A stretch of 64,000 nt of DNA from Haemophilus haemolyticus. GTDB taxonomy: Bacteria; Pseudomonadota; Gammaproteobacteria; Enterobacterales; Pasteurellaceae. Of this stretch, positions 22,581 through 32,572 are shown in pieces. How positions within the stretch are numbered: the first letter of the stretch is position 1; the number at the start of each line of letters is the position of its first letter. The notes under the pieces are model-generated. The model was not told where the DNA came from. It ran no database searches and worked only from the letters and a program-made list of their open reading frames with translations. A program made the translations under genes and the position numbers. Location: contig NZ_CP031240.1 in NCBI RefSeq assembly GCF_003351405.1, positions 930,001-994,000 on the forward strand, in the 5' to 3' direction.

Positions 22581-23747
22581 CTATTTATGCTGAACAATCA
22601 AAAAAGCATTTAACTTGCGTGGAATCACAAAAAATGCAGCAGCCGCGATGATACTCATAAATACAAATGTCATCGCTGGAGAAGTTGGATAAATCATACC
22701 TGCAATCGCGGTGAAAATGGCAATAAGCACACCATTCGATAAACCATTATACAAACCTTGTAACTTCGCAATATGGCTTTGCGGCTGGGTGGTGATATAG
22801 CGAACAATCGCATAATGGCACACGGCATAAGTCAAACTATGCATAAGTTGCAATAAGAATATCAACCAAAAATCTTCAATATATCCCATTACAGCCCAGC
22901 GTCCGATGCACGCAAGCGTAGAAATATAAAGCAGCACACTGATAGAAATATTTTGAAATAATCGACGAGAAAAGAAAAATAATACAATTTCCGCTAATAC
23001 GCCAATGCCCCAAAGTAAGCTAGTTTGAGAAACAGAGATCCCAATACTTGTCCAATAAATTGTGCTATAAACATAATAAGCCGCATGAGAGCCTTGAATC
23101 AGTCCTACTGCAATCATGACTCGCAATGTAATGGGATTTTTCAGTAAAGCAATAAAACCAACATCATTTGGAGCGCCACCTTCAGGTATTTCATCTTTTG
23201 GGGGAATAGTTGGTTTTAAAAGCTGAATGATAGTATAGAAAGATAAAAGTGCGGTTAAAATCCACACGATATTTTGCTCACCAACCCAACCAATCATACC
23301 ACCGAACACTACTACACCAAGAATAAAGGCAGCAGAGCCAATCAAACGTACTTTACCGTAATCCAAGCCGATTTGGCGTTGCCAAGTGGATGCCAACGAA
23401 TCCCCAATCGGCATTCCTGCTGAATTCACAGAGGCATATAAACCAATAGCGATAAATAACAGCCAAAAATTATGCGCAACTAAACTCATTGCAGCCATAA
23501 TAATGGCCGATGCTAACGCCAATAGGCGTAAGGAATTAATAATATGATTGGCTTTTTTAATCAGCGATGAAAAAAATAATCCGCCCGCAAATCGGAAAAT
23601 ATAAGCACTCCCGATCACTAAACCAATCATTTCTTCGCCATATTGTTGTGATTTCAACCATGCTGGGAAGAACGGCAAAAATACGCCATAAGCGCAGTAG
23701 TAACCTAGAAAGCTCAGGGCGAGCCAATAAAAAGGACGAACTTGCAT
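22581..23747 (-). CDS. Major facilitator transporter, HcaT-like (phenylpropionate family)
   Basis: A 388-residue MFS permease with 12 predicted helices. The start [46 protein letters not shown] and the central [19 protein letters not shown] are typical of the HcaT/nucleoside-proton-symporter-like MFS_1_like group. I start at ATG 23747, which overlaps the proC stop by one base (TGATG), indicating coupled translation; the upstream in-frame extension lies inside proC. The substrate cannot be told: E. coli HcaT takes 3-phenylpropionate, but no catabolic genes are nearby. Confidence 0.85.
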   Translation of the reverse strand: MQVRPFYWLALSFLGYYCAYGVFLPFFPAWLKSQQYGEEMIGLVIGSAYIFRFAGGLFFSSLIKKANHIINSLRLLALASAIIMAAMSLVAHNFWLLFIAIGLYASVNSAGMPIGDSLASTWQRQIGLDYGKVRLIGSAAFILGVVVFGGMIGWVGEQNIVWILTALLSFYTIIQLLKPTIPPKDEIPEGGAPNDVGFIALLKNPITLRVMIAVGLIQGSHAAYYVYSTIYWTSIGISVSQTSLLWGIGVLAEIVLFFFSRRLFQNISISVLLYISTLACIGRWAVMGYIEDFWLIFLLQLMHSLTYAVCHYAIVRYITTQPQSHIAKLQGLYNGLSNGVLIAIFTAIAGMIYPTSPAMTFVFMSIIAAAAFFVIPRKLNAFLIVQHK

Positions 23748-24562
23748 CAGAATAAAGTTTCCATTTCTTGTGAACGAGACAAACAAGCCTGCATAGCTTG
23801 CTCTATTGTTTGATTAAAATGTTGTGCATCAAATACCGCTAACGCTGCCGCAGTGGTGCCACCTTTCGAGGTAACATTTTCACGCAAAGTTGAAAGTGCA
23901 ATTTGCGGATTTTCTATCACCATTTTTGCTGCACCAAACATTGATTGCTGCACTAATTCACGCGCAGTTTTCTCATCAATATTCATTTTGATTAAGGCTT
24001 GCTGCATCGCTTCCAGCATCAAAAAGAAATAGGCTGGACTACTTCCTGACGCGGCAGTTACTGCGTGCATTTGAGTTTCATCACTCACCCAAACGGTTCT
24101 TCCAACGGCCCCCAACAAATCTTGTGCAAAAGTGCGGTGATTTTCGCTCGTATTTTTAGGTGCGAATAACCCCGCCATGCCTTCCCCCACCAATGCGGGC
24201 GTATTTGGCATGACGCGCACTATCGATTTTATACTTGGAATTAATGCGTTCAAGCGTTCAGTTGAAATCCCCGCAGCAATGGAAATTAATAATTTATCGG
24301 AAAAATCCACCGCGCTTAGCGGCAAACAGACATCAGCCATCATTTGAGGTTTTACCGCAAGCAATACAACTTCCGCTTTGATTACACTTTCCACATTATT
24401 TTCTGAAGTTGCCACGCCAAGATTGGCAAAAAATGCTCTTTTTTCCTCATTCGGATCATTCACAATAATTTGTTTGGCAGGATAACCTTGTTTCAATAAG
24501 CCAAGAATAATCGCCTGTGCCATATTGCCGCCGCCAATAAAGGCAATCAATTTGTGTTGCAT
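23747..24562 (-). CDS. proC: Pyrroline-5-carboxylate reductase
   Basis: Last step of proline synthesis, reducing 1-pyrroline-5-carboxylate with NAD(P)H. The Rossmann motif [11 protein letters not shown] lies at residues 8-18. Further signatures are [24 protein letters not shown] and the family pattern [29 protein letters not shown] near the end. The length of 271 is standard. It is divergent from rdgC and first in a two-gene operon with the HcaT-like transporter. Confidence 0.97.
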   Translation of the reverse strand: MQHKLIAFIGGGNMAQAIILGLLKQGYPAKQIIVNDPNEEKRAFFANLGVATSENNVESVIKAEVVLLAVKPQMMADVCLPLSAVDFSDKLLISIAAGISTERLNALIPSIKSIVRVMPNTPALVGEGMAGLFAPKNTSENHRTFAQDLLGAVGRTVWVSDETQMHAVTAASGSSPAYFFLMLEAMQQALIKMNIDEKTARELVQQSMFGAAKMVIENPQIALSTLRENVTSKGGTTAAALAVFDAQHFNQTIEQAMQACLSRSQEMETLF

Positions 24563-24627
24563 CGTTTTTCCTACTTTTATGGGCTATAATGCCGCACATT
24601 CTACCCTATATTGAAGGAAGTGTTACG

Positions 24628-25536
24628 ATGTGGTTCAAAAATTTAATGACTTATAGGCTGACTAAACTGCTAGATTGGGATCTTGCACAGCTACAAACTC
24701 AACTGGAAGATTGTCAATTCCACCCTTGCGGTGCTCAAGATCAAAGTAAATTTGGCTGGTCAGCCCCATTACGAGGCGCTGATTTACTCTATTTTTCTGT
24801 AGGAAAGCAAATTCTATTAATCGCCCAAAAAGAAGAAAAAATCTTGCCGGCAAATGTGGTCAAACGTGAACTAGATGAACGCATTGAAAGCCTTGAACAA
24901 AAAGAAAATCGCAAACTTAAAAAAGTAGAAAAACAAACATTAAAAGATGATGTTGTGATGAATTTATTACCTCGTGCATTTAGTAAAAATCAGCATACAG
25001 CACTGTGGATTGATACGGAAAATAATCTTGTTCATGTTGATGCCGCATCAAGTAAACGCGCGGAAGATGCGCTCGCATTACTGCGTAAATCCTTAGGTTC
25101 ACTACCTGTTGTCCCTTTAGCATTTGCTAATGAACCCAGCACGATTTTAACTAATTGGATCCTTCAAGATAGCTTACCGCATTGGTTAATTGCATTAGAA
25201 GAAGCCGAGCTTCGTGGCAGTCAGGAAGACAGCGTTATCCGTTGCAAAAAACAACCTTTAGAAAATGAAGAAATTCTCGCACTTCTGCAAGATGGCAAAA
25301 AAGTAGTGAGCAAATTAGCCTTAGAATGGGAAGATACCTTAACTTTCGTTTTTAACGAAGATTGCACCCTCAAACGTTTAAAATTTGCAGATAGTGTACG
25401 CGAAAAAAATGATGATATTCTGAAAGAAGATTTTGCACAGCGTTTCGATGCAGATTTTGTACTGATGACTGGTATTTTAGCCAAACTCACCGAAAATTTA
25501 TTAGATGAATTTGGTGGCGAAAAAACTAGACTGTAA
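24628..25536 (+). CDS. rdgC: Recombination-associated protein RdgC
   Basis: Ring-forming DNA-binding protein that limits RecA-promoted strand exchange. At 302 residues it matches the family, beginning MWFKNLMTYRLT and ending TGILAKLTENLLDEFGGEK, with characteristic FGWSAPLR and VMNLLPRAFSKNQHTALWID. The start is ATG 24628, with GAAGGAAG upstream; the frame opens earlier at 24589 but that extension overlaps the proC promoter and lacks a ribosome site. Confidence 0.96.
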   Translation: MWFKNLMTYRLTKLLDWDLAQLQTQLEDCQFHPCGAQDQSKFGWSAPLRGADLLYFSVGKQILLIAQKEEKILPANVVKRELDERIESLEQKENRKLKKVEKQTLKDDVVMNLLPRAFSKNQHTALWIDTENNLVHVDAASSKRAEDALALLRKSLGSLPVVPLAFANEPSTILTNWILQDSLPHWLIALEEAELRGSQEDSVIRCKKQPLENEEILALLQDGKKVVSKLALEWEDTLTFVFNEDCTLKRLKFADSVREKNDDILKEDFAQRFDADFVLMTGILAKLTENLLDEFGGEKTRL

Positions 25537-25611
25537 AATCATATTATAAATTTACCGCACTTTTTGCTTGAACAATGTTTGCCTAGACAGAGGTTAAATC
25601 AAGCATAGACA

Positions 25612-25643
25612 AGAGCCTTTCCAAAAATATGAGGAAAGGCTCT
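25612..25643. terminator. Bidirectional terminator between rdgC and srmB
   Basis: AGAGCCTTTCC (25612-25622) and GGAAAGGCTCT (25633-25643) form an 11-bp stem between two convergent genes. Confidence 0.8.
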
Positions 25644-25647
25644 CTAA

Positions 25648-26976
25648 TTATTGCTCAGTATTAGAGTTGCTGCTCGGCTTACGTCGTTTTCCGATATTTT
25701 TCGTATTCTTATGACGTAATTTTACTTTTTTCTTCGCCTCTGTTTTTTTCTTTTCTTCACGTTTTTCTTTAGTACGTGCCTTTTGTTTTTTGCTTACAGA
25801 CTTCACTTCACCGTCTTTTGGTGGCTTAGTGCGAGGTTCTAAACCTTCTAAAAGGCGCGCCTTTAAAATTTCCTCGGTATAGCGTTTGATTTTACCCAGT
25901 AACTTGTAATCATGGGCTTCGACAAAAGAGACTGCCGTGCCCTTTTTGCCTGCTCTCGCTGTTCGTCCAATTCGATGCAAATAAGTATCCGCACTATACG
26001 GTAAATCAAAATTCATCACATGGCTTACATCATCAATATCAATACCACGCGCAGCTACATCCGTTGCAACCAATACCGTCACAATACCTGATTTCAATTT
26101 ATCAATCGCATTGTTACGTTGAGTTTGAGCCATTTCACCTTCTAAATACGCGGAACGAATGCCTCGTTTACGCAATGTTTCAGAAAGTTCACGCGCATCT
26201 TCACGACGACGCACAAACACAATTCCACGCGTCACTTCTTCAGTTTCAATAAAACGCGCGAGCAATTTGATTTTGTGTTCATTGCTGTCTGCGTGATAAT
26301 ACCATTGATTGATTTTTTTTCTTTCTCGACGGCTTGGTTCGGCATCCACCTTAATAGGATCATTCAACAAACGCTCCGCGAAATCGACCAACAACTCCCC
26401 TTCCAAGGTTGCAGAAAACAACAAGGTTTGTTTCCGCCAACGGGTTTCAGCCGCAATTTTTTCCGCATCTTGCCCAAACCCCATTTGTAACATTCTATCG
26501 GCTTCGTCAAAAATCAGCATTTCAACGGAACGGCAATCAAAATTTTCTTCCTTAATGTATTGCAACAAACGACCAGGCGTAGCTACCACCAAATCTTGAT
26601 TGGTATTGAATACATCACCGTGATTTTGATACGCCACGCCACCCGTAATTGTCGCAATATTTAAATGGGTGAACTGCGCTAATTCTTCCGCTTGTTCAGC
26701 CACTTGCATTGCCAATTCACGGGTTGGCGTTAATACCAAAATACGCGGTGGGCCTGGTTTACGACGAGGATAATCCAATAGATGTTGTAGCGCAGGTAAT
26801 AAAAAAGCAGCCGTTTTCCCCGTTCCCGTTGGAGCAGAGCCTAATACATCACGCTCTTCCATTGCTGCTGGAATGGCTTCCATTTGAATAGCTGTTGGGC
26901 GGGAATAACCTTTTTTCTCAAGCGCCTTTAAAAGTTTGGGAGAAAGATCAAATTGTTCAAATTGGGATAAATTCAT
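25648..26976 (-). CDS. srmB: DEAD-box RNA helicase SrmB
   Basis: ATP-dependent RNA helicase that assists early 50S ribosome assembly. The helicase core shows the Q motif (GYSRPTAIQMEAIP), motif I (SAPTGTGKTAA), Ia (PTRELAMQ), II as DEAD (LIFDEADRML), III (SAT), V (ATDVAARGID) and VI (HRIGRTARAG). The C-terminal 60 residues are strongly basic, Lys/Glu/Arg-rich (KKQKARTKEKREEKKK), as in SrmB. Length 442 matches. Monocistronic; divergent from trmN6. Confidence 0.95.
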   Translation of the reverse strand: MNLSQFEQFDLSPKLLKALEKKGYSRPTAIQMEAIPAAMEERDVLGSAPTGTGKTAAFLLPALQHLLDYPRRKPGPPRILVLTPTRELAMQVAEQAEELAQFTHLNIATITGGVAYQNHGDVFNTNQDLVVATPGRLLQYIKEENFDCRSVEMLIFDEADRMLQMGFGQDAEKIAAETRWRKQTLLFSATLEGELLVDFAERLLNDPIKVDAEPSRRERKKINQWYYHADSNEHKIKLLARFIETEEVTRGIVFVRRREDARELSETLRKRGIRSAYLEGEMAQTQRNNAIDKLKSGIVTVLVATDVAARGIDIDDVSHVMNFDLPYSADTYLHRIGRTARAGKKGTAVSFVEAHDYKLLGKIKRYTEEILKARLLEGLEPRTKPPKDGEVKSVSKKQKARTKEKREEKKKTEAKKKVKLRHKNTKNIGKRRKPSSNSNTEQ

Positions 26977-27045
26977 TATTGTGCGGTTCTTTGTTAAAAT
27001 TGGCGGGGATTATACCTGAAAGCGCGGTCAATTTACGAAAAATTT

Positions 27046-27744
27046 ATGAGCGGATTTACCTTTAAACAATTCCATATCAACCAAGATTCTTGTGCGATGA
27101 AAGTCGGCACTGATGGCATTTTGTTAGGTGCTTGGGCAGATGTAAAGCATTGTAAAAATATTTTAGATATGGGGAGCGGCACAGGATTATTGGCTTTAAT
27201 GTTGGCACAACGAACTGAAGAAAACTGCCAAATTCAAGCGGTTGAGTTGGATCCCATTGCAGCAAAACAAGCACAAGACAACATCAATGATTCAGTGTGG
27301 AAAAATCGCATTCAACTTATTCAAACAGATATGCAACATTTTTTACAAGCCACTGAACAAACCTTTGATTTAATTGTGGCAAATCCACCTTATTTTGAAC
27401 AAGGTATTGCCTGTAAGAATGAGGAACGAGAATTGGCTCGTTATACCAAGCAAAGCCACTTAAATTGGTTAGAATGGGCTGCCACGCGCTTATCGGAAAA
27501 TGGGAAAATAAGTTTTGTGTTGCCTTATGAGGCAGGCAAAACGCTTATAAAATCTACCGCACTTTTTTGCATAAAACAGACGAATGTCATTACAAAAATG
27601 GGGAAAACGCCCCAGAGAATGCTACTTACCTTTGCCAAACAGCCTGAAGTTTTAACACAAGATCGATTGGTGATTTATGATGAGGATGATCAATACACTG
27701 AAGCGTTTATTGAATTGACTAAAGACTTTTATTTGAAATTTTAA
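27046..27744 (+). CDS. trmN6: tRNA1(Val) adenine-37 N6-methyltransferase TrmN6
   Basis: Class I SAM methyltransferase (YfiC) that methylates A37 of tRNA-Val(cmo5UAC). It begins [24 protein letters not shown]. The SAM loop is [17 protein letters not shown] and the catalytic N6-adenine motif NPPY lies at 113-116 ([10 protein letters not shown]). Four tRNA-Val(TAC) genes, the likely substrate, are 23 kb away in the same window. In E. coli the gene neighbours srmB divergently, as here. Confidence 0.93.
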   Translation: MSGFTFKQFHINQDSCAMKVGTDGILLGAWADVKHCKNILDMGSGTGLLALMLAQRTEENCQIQAVELDPIAAKQAQDNINDSVWKNRIQLIQTDMQHFLQATEQTFDLIVANPPYFEQGIACKNEERELARYTKQSHLNWLEWAATRLSENGKISFVLPYEAGKTLIKSTALFCIKQTNVITKMGKTPQRMLLTFAKQPEVLTQDRLVIYDEDDQYTEAFIELTKDFYLKF

Positions 27745-27766
27745 AGGGGAAATCATTTTCCCCTTT
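27743..27766. terminator. Terminator between trmN6 and the convergent SPOUT gene
   Basis: AAAGGGGA (27743-27750) and TCCCCTTT (27759-27766), an 8-bp stem, directly at the trmN6 stop and 10 bases from the stop of the opposing gene. Confidence 0.7.
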
Positions 27767-27775
27767 AATCATACA

Positions 27776-28831
27776 CTATCTAAAATACCACTTCGCTAAC
27801 AACACACCCGCATTCACTGCAATATTTAAGCCTGATTTAATTGGGCTTGCGAGCGTTAAACGCACTTGTGTGTCTTCTGGAGTCGCTAAACTTTCCGTAG
27901 AGCTTTCACTTAGCACAAAAACCACTTTATTTTTTAACCGCACTTTATCCAACGGCTCGCCTTGTCTATTGTGCGATACGTGAATAATTTGATAGCCTGA
28001 TTTGCGCAATTGCATTAGAGCCGAATCAATATAATCCGTTTCTAACACTCGAATATATTCTGCACCGCCTTCTGCTACGCGCATTGAAGCTGCCGAATAC
28101 AGATTTTCCACATTATCGGCGACAATATTTTTCACGCCAAAATAAGCACAAGTACGCAATACGCCACCAATATTTTGCGCATTATTCACGTTGTCTAATA
28201 GCACTAAACAATCCTCTTCTCGGGGAATATCCAAATACCCTTGCAACGTGAAAGCACGAGGTTTCTTCACTAATAAGCAAATGCCACCATGATGTTCTGT
28301 TCCGCTCACTCGAGCTAATTCTTCGCTATCTACAACATGATAGGCCTTCTTGTTTTCGGCTAAATAACTCAATACCTCGCCAATTCTGTGTGACACTTGT
28401 ACGGTTACCCACAATCGAACAATACTTTCAGGGCGTTCTGCAAATAAAGCTAAACAGGCATTTTCACCGTAAACCTTCATTTCTTCCGCACGGTTTTTCT
28501 TAATTTTTTCAGGAGCACGAGGAGAAAGCGCACCCGTTTTCTTTTCTTTTGTTTTATAAACCGTACCCGTACTTTTTATCGTCACCTGAACTTTAGGTTG
28601 TTCTGTTTTTTTATTTGATGGCGAACGAGATAAAGAAAGTTGCGTAATTTTAGTTTCTTTCACTTCTTGTTTATCACGAGGAAAACGAGATTTTTCGTTT
28701 CTATTTCCATGAAATTTATCATTAGAGTGCGGTCGATTTTGAGTTGGTTTTTCTCTGTATTTTTCACCTACTGAGCGTTCTTGAAAGGATCTGCCGGCAG
28801 ATTGAAAAGACGGTTTGCGTTTGTCGTTCAT
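27776..28831 (-). CDS. TrmH-family SPOUT RNA methyltransferase (YfiF-like)
   Basis: A 351-residue protein in two parts. The first ~115 residues are very basic and low complexity (Arg/Lys/Ser/Gln-rich), probably disordered and RNA-binding. Then follow an L30e-like substrate domain (VYGENACLALFAERPESIVRLWV) and a SPOUT domain with the knotted SAM-site signatures LLDNVNNAQNIGGVLRTCAYFG, FVLSESSTESL and RLTLASPIKSGLNIAVNAGVLL. E. coli YfiF has the same layout and unknown RNA target. It converges on trmN6 and is divergent from pssA. Confidence 0.9.
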   Translation of the reverse strand: MNDKRKPSFQSAGRSFQERSVGEKYREKPTQNRPHSNDKFHGNRNEKSRFPRDKQEVKETKITQLSLSRSPSNKKTEQPKVQVTIKSTGTVYKTKEKKTGALSPRAPEKIKKNRAEEMKVYGENACLALFAERPESIVRLWVTVQVSHRIGEVLSYLAENKKAYHVVDSEELARVSGTEHHGGICLLVKKPRAFTLQGYLDIPREEDCLVLLDNVNNAQNIGGVLRTCAYFGVKNIVADNVENLYSAASMRVAEGGAEYIRVLETDYIDSALMQLRKSGYQIIHVSHNRQGEPLDKVRLKNKVVFVLSESSTESLATPEDTQVRLTLASPIKSGLNIAVNAGVLLAKWYFR

Positions 28832-28977
28832 AGGGTTTCCCTGAATAAAAATGAATATTTTTTAGCCAAAAAATGCTAAAATTTGTGAGCATTATAACGA
28901 AAAAAAGCCTTTTTTCTATTAATAAGCGCGTGAAATATTGTAAACTAACGCACTAGTCTTTAATCACGAGATGGATT

Positions 28978-30345
28978 ATGTTAATCAATAAAACCAAACG
29001 AGCTGAACAAAATTTAAATAATTTGCCATTCCTTGCTTTGCAAGCTGAGCAAATTGAATTTTTGGGTAGCCCGGCCGAATTTAAAACTCAAATTATTGAA
29101 TTAATCAGAAACACCAAAAAACGTATTTATGTCACTGCACTTTATTGGCAAAAAGATGAAGCGGGGCAGGAAATCCTTGATGAAATTTATCGCGTGAAGC
29201 AAGAAAATCCACACTTGGATGTAAAAATTCTCATAGATTGGCATCGCGCACAACGCAATTTATTAGGGGCGGAAAAATCTGCCACCAATGCAGATTGGTA
29301 TTGCGAGCAACGCCAAACTTATCAGTTGCCTGATGATCCGAATATGTTCTTTGGCGTGCCAATTAATACACGCGAAGTTTTTGGTGTATTGCACGTTAAA
29401 GGCTTTGTGTTTGATGATACGGTGCTTTATAGCGGTGCAAGCATTAATAATGTCTATCTTCATCAATTTGAAAAATATCGTTACGACCGCTATCAAAAAA
29501 TCACTCATGCCGAATTAGCTGATTCGATGGTGAATTTCATCAATGATTACTTGTTAGATTTCAGTGCAGTTTATCCACTTGATGTCACTAATCGCCCTCG
29601 CACCAAAGAGATCCGCGGCAATATTCGCGCTTATCGTAAAGACCTTGCGCAAAATGGTGAATATTCATTAAAAAGTGCGGTGAAATTACCGAATATTTTA
29701 AGCGTATCACCACTGTTTGGCTTAGGCGCATCGGGCAATGAATTAAATCAAGTGATTGAAGATTTATTCTTACAAGTAAAAGAAAAATTGGTGATTTGTA
29801 CGCCATACTTTAATTTTCCACGCACATTGCAACATAAAATAGCAACGTTATTGGAAAATGGTAAACAAGTAGAAATTATTGTTGGTGATAAAGTCGCAAA
29901 CGATTTTTATATTCCACCAGAACAACCATTCAAAATGGCAGGGGCGTTACCTTATCTTTATGAAAGTAATCTTCGCCGTTTCTGTGAAAAATTTGAGTCT
30001 CAAATTGAGAATGGTCAGCTTGTGGTGCGTTTGTGGCGTGATGGCGATAATACCTATCACTTAAAAGGTGTGTGGGTAGATGACCGTTATATTTTACTTA
30101 CAGGCAATAATCTTAACCCTCGAGCATGGCGTTTAGATGCAGAAAATGGCTTATTAATTTACGATCCACAACAACAGCTTTTAGCCCAAGTGGAAAAAGA
30201 GCAAAACCAAATTCGCCAACATACAAAAGTATTAAAACATTACACTGAATTAGAAGAATTGAATCAATACCCAGAACCAGTGCAAAAACTTTTGAAAAAA
30301 TTTGCACGAATTAAAGCGGATAAATTGGTGAAAATGATTCTGTAA
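28978..30345 (+). CDS. pssA: CDP-diacylglycerol-serine O-phosphatidyltransferase PssA
   Basis: Phospholipase D-superfamily enzyme that makes phosphatidylserine, the precursor of phosphatidylethanolamine, the main Haemophilus phospholipid. Both HKD motifs are visible: VLHVKGFVFDDTVLYSGASI and YHLKGVWVDDRYILLTGNN. The length (455) and overall pattern match E. coli PssA, a peripheral ribosome/membrane-associated enzyme. Monocistronic; the next object downstream is a deleted IS3-family element. Confidence 0.96.
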   Translation: MLINKTKRAEQNLNNLPFLALQAEQIEFLGSPAEFKTQIIELIRNTKKRIYVTALYWQKDEAGQEILDEIYRVKQENPHLDVKILIDWHRAQRNLLGAEKSATNADWYCEQRQTYQLPDDPNMFFGVPINTREVFGVLHVKGFVFDDTVLYSGASINNVYLHQFEKYRYDRYQKITHAELADSMVNFINDYLLDFSAVYPLDVTNRPRTKEIRGNIRAYRKDLAQNGEYSLKSAVKLPNILSVSPLFGLGASGNELNQVIEDLFLQVKEKLVICTPYFNFPRTLQHKIATLLENGKQVEIIVGDKVANDFYIPPEQPFKMAGALPYLYESNLRRFCEKFESQIENGQLVVRLWRDGDNTYHLKGVWVDDRYILLTGNNLNPRAWRLDAENGLLIYDPQQQLLAQVEKEQNQIRQHTKVLKHYTELEELNQYPEPVQKLLKKFARIKADKLVKMIL

Positions 30346-30389
30346 TGCTGAATAATATTTTTAGATTGAATAATAAAGTCTTGTGAAAA

Positions 30390-30698
30390 TGATCTGCACC
30401 CCAAAAGTTGGACTAAATAACCAACTGATTAAGGTGCGGATTTTTTTATGACTATTCAACAAACTATGTCGAAAAAAGGAAATTGTTTAGATAGTACGGC
30501 GATGGAGAGTTCTTTATTAAAAACAGAATGTTACGATGGAAAACAATTTAATACTTTTGAGCAACTCAAAAAAACGATTCATGAGTATATTCATTGTTAC
30601 AATCATAAGTGTATTCAGTGTAAACTCAAAGGACTAAGCCCTATGGATTACAGAATTTAGTCCTTGATTTGATCGTCTAACTTTTTGGGGACAGCTCA
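30390..30698 (+). mobile_element. Internally deleted IS3-family element, copy A (309 bp)
   Basis: The left end TGATCTGCACCCCAAAAGTTGG begins at 30390 and the right end CTAACTTTTTGGGGACAGCTCA finishes at 30698, forming imperfect terminal inverted repeats shared with the other three relics in the window. Between them is a 70-codon ORF (30448-30660) whose residues MSKKGNCLDSTAMESSL, IHEYIHCYNHKCIQ and LKGLSPMDYR are the C-terminal end of an IS150-like orfB transposase. The whole of orfA and most of orfB are gone, joined near the orfA start codon, so this is a MITE-like deletion product that cannot encode transposase. Confidence 0.85.
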
Positions 30699-30715
30699 TA
30701 ACCGAGCTTTTTTCT

Positions 30716-31765
30716 TCAGAATAATCCTAATTTTTTCATTTGTTTAATAACGGGTTCGACTTGAATTTCTGCCATCAAATTTTTTCCTTTTAGTTTCGTT
30801 GCCCAAGGTAGTTCAGATGACGGTTTGCCAAATTCTTTTTGGGCATTTTCTTCATATATTGATACCACGTTATCTAAATTATTATAAGGCGCAGTACGCA
30901 AAGGATTGTGATACGCATACAGGCCAATAACTGGGATTCCTTGTGTTGTCGCAATATGGGCAGGGCCAGAATCTGGCGAAAGCACCAAATCAACTTTAGA
31001 AATTAAAGCGGTAAGCTGTTTTAGGTTTGTTTTTCCTGCAATATTAGTTGGCCAGAAATGGCAAAGAGCGGTAATTTTTTCGACTATTTCTAATTCACGT
31101 TTGGCTGGCGAACTGCAGAAAATTACATTGACATTATTCTGATGGGCAATATTGGCAACCTCTGCATAACGTTCGATTAGCCAATCTTTTTCTGATTTGC
31201 TAGAGCAAGGGGAAATCAATAAATTTTTACGAGAGAAATCAATAAATTTATCGGCAAATTTATCATCATCTTCTGAGATAGCTAATGCCCATTTCGGTTC
31301 TGATTTCGGTACGCCAATATATTCAGCGAAAGCCATAAATCCATCTAATACATGGGGCGATGAGGGATCTGTGATACGACGATTTACAAATAGCCATTGC
31401 CCTTCGCGAGAACGTTTTTCTCCAAATCCAATTTTGTATTTGGCTTTAATTCCTAAAGAAAGGATTGATGCGCGAAATGCTGTTTGCATATTTAATAGCG
31501 CATCAAACTGTTTATTTTTTAGTTGTTTCCAGAGTGATAAAACACCTTTCCATCCCGCTTTTTTATTGTAAGGAATGAGTGTGATATTAGGAATGCCTGA
31601 AAGCAAACTCATTTCGTTTTTTCCTACAATCCAAGTAATTTCTGTTTGGGGATAATATGCTTGAATGTGCTGAACCACAGCTAAGGCATGACAGACATCG
31701 CCTACAGCTGACAATCGGAGAATACAAAGGGATTTTGGAGCTTTGGTAAAAAGTGGCATTGACAT
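30716..31765 (-). CDS. opsX: Heptosyltransferase OpsX (LOS core)
   Basis: GT9-family transferase that adds the first L-glycero-D-manno-heptose to Kdo of the lipooligosaccharide inner core on the inner face of the cytoplasmic membrane. N-terminal CILRLSAVGDVCHALAVVQ and C-terminal VLSPDSGPAHIATTQGIPVIGLYA are the donor-site signatures. Two start codons compete: ATG 31765 and ATG 31759; the GAGAAAGGA spacing favours 31759 (347 residues). It is divergent from kdkA, which acts on the same Kdo. Confidence 0.93.
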   Translation of the reverse strand: MSMPLFTKAPKSLCILRLSAVGDVCHALAVVQHIQAYYPQTEITWIVGKNEMSLLSGIPNITLIPYNKKAGWKGVLSLWKQLKNKQFDALLNMQTAFRASILSLGIKAKYKIGFGEKRSREGQWLFVNRRITDPSSPHVLDGFMAFAEYIGVPKSEPKWALAISEDDDKFADKFIDFSRKNLLISPCSSKSEKDWLIERYAEVANIAHQNNVNVIFCSSPAKRELEIVEKITALCHFWPTNIAGKTNLKQLTALISKVDLVLSPDSGPAHIATTQGIPVIGLYAYHNPLRTAPYNNLDNVVSIYEENAQKEFGKPSSELPWATKLKGKNLMAEIQVEPVIKQMKKLGLF

Positions 31766-31835
31766 TCCTTTCTCATTTAACTTGCGCCTATTTTAAAGTA
31801 GAATGAGTCCATTTTCTATTCATAACAACATTCCC

Positions 31836-32561
31836 ATGCACCAATTCCAACAAGATAACCAATATTTTATCTTTAATTTTGACCGCACTTTTGAGCAAGC
31901 AACCGAGTTTTTCCAAGCGGAATTTTGGCAAAAACAAGACCGACTGATAGGAAGTGCAAAAGGTCGAGGCACCACTTATTTCTTGCAAACGGAAGATTGG
32001 TTTGGTGTAAATTGTGCGTTGCGTCATTATTATCGAGGTGGACTTTGGGGTAAACTGAACAAAGATCGTTATCGTTTTTCTGCTCTTGAAACTACCCGTA
32101 GTTTTGCTGAGTTTCATTTGTTGCAACGTTTGTATGAAGCAGGTTTGCCTGTGCCTAAACCGATTGCCGCACGTATTCAAAAAGGCAAGTTAGGCATTTG
32201 CTATCAAGCGGATATTTTGACGGAAAAAATCGAAAACGCGCAGGATTTAACCGCACTTTTACAAACACAAACATTGCCAAAAGAAACTTGGATACAAATT
32301 GGTCGTTTGATTCGAAAACTACATGATTTACAGATTTGCCATACGGACTTGAATGCACACAATATTTTGCTTCAACAGACTGAACAAGAGCAAAAATGTT
32401 GGTTACTGGATTTTGATAAGTGCGGTGAAAAATCAGGAGATTTTTGGAAAGTGCAAAATCTGAACCGTTTAAAACGTTCCTTCGAAAAAGAAGTTGGACG
32501 AATGAATATTCAATTTACCGAGCAAAACTGGGCTGATTTAACAGCAGCTTATCATCAATAA
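31836..32561 (+). CDS. kdkA: 3-deoxy-D-manno-octulosonic acid kinase KdkA
   Basis: Phosphorylates the single Kdo of Haemophilus lipid A at position 4. It is a small eukaryotic-like kinase with a glycine-rich loop ([13 protein letters not shown]), [11 protein letters not shown], the catalytic loop [12 protein letters not shown] and the metal-binding LLDFDKC. I start at ATG 31836 (241 residues, [13 protein letters not shown]), the size I recall for the family; the frame opens 11 codons earlier. It overlaps no gene and is followed 11 bases later by rdgB, so these two are probably cotranscribed. Confidence 0.95.
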   Translation: MHQFQQDNQYFIFNFDRTFEQATEFFQAEFWQKQDRLIGSAKGRGTTYFLQTEDWFGVNCALRHYYRGGLWGKLNKDRYRFSALETTRSFAEFHLLQRLYEAGLPVPKPIAARIQKGKLGICYQADILTEKIENAQDLTALLQTQTLPKETWIQIGRLIRKLHDLQICHTDLNAHNILLQQTEQEQKCWLLDFDKCGEKSGDFWKVQNLNRLKRSFEKEVGRMNIQFTEQNWADLTAAYHQ

Positions 32562-32572
32562 AAGGACTGATT

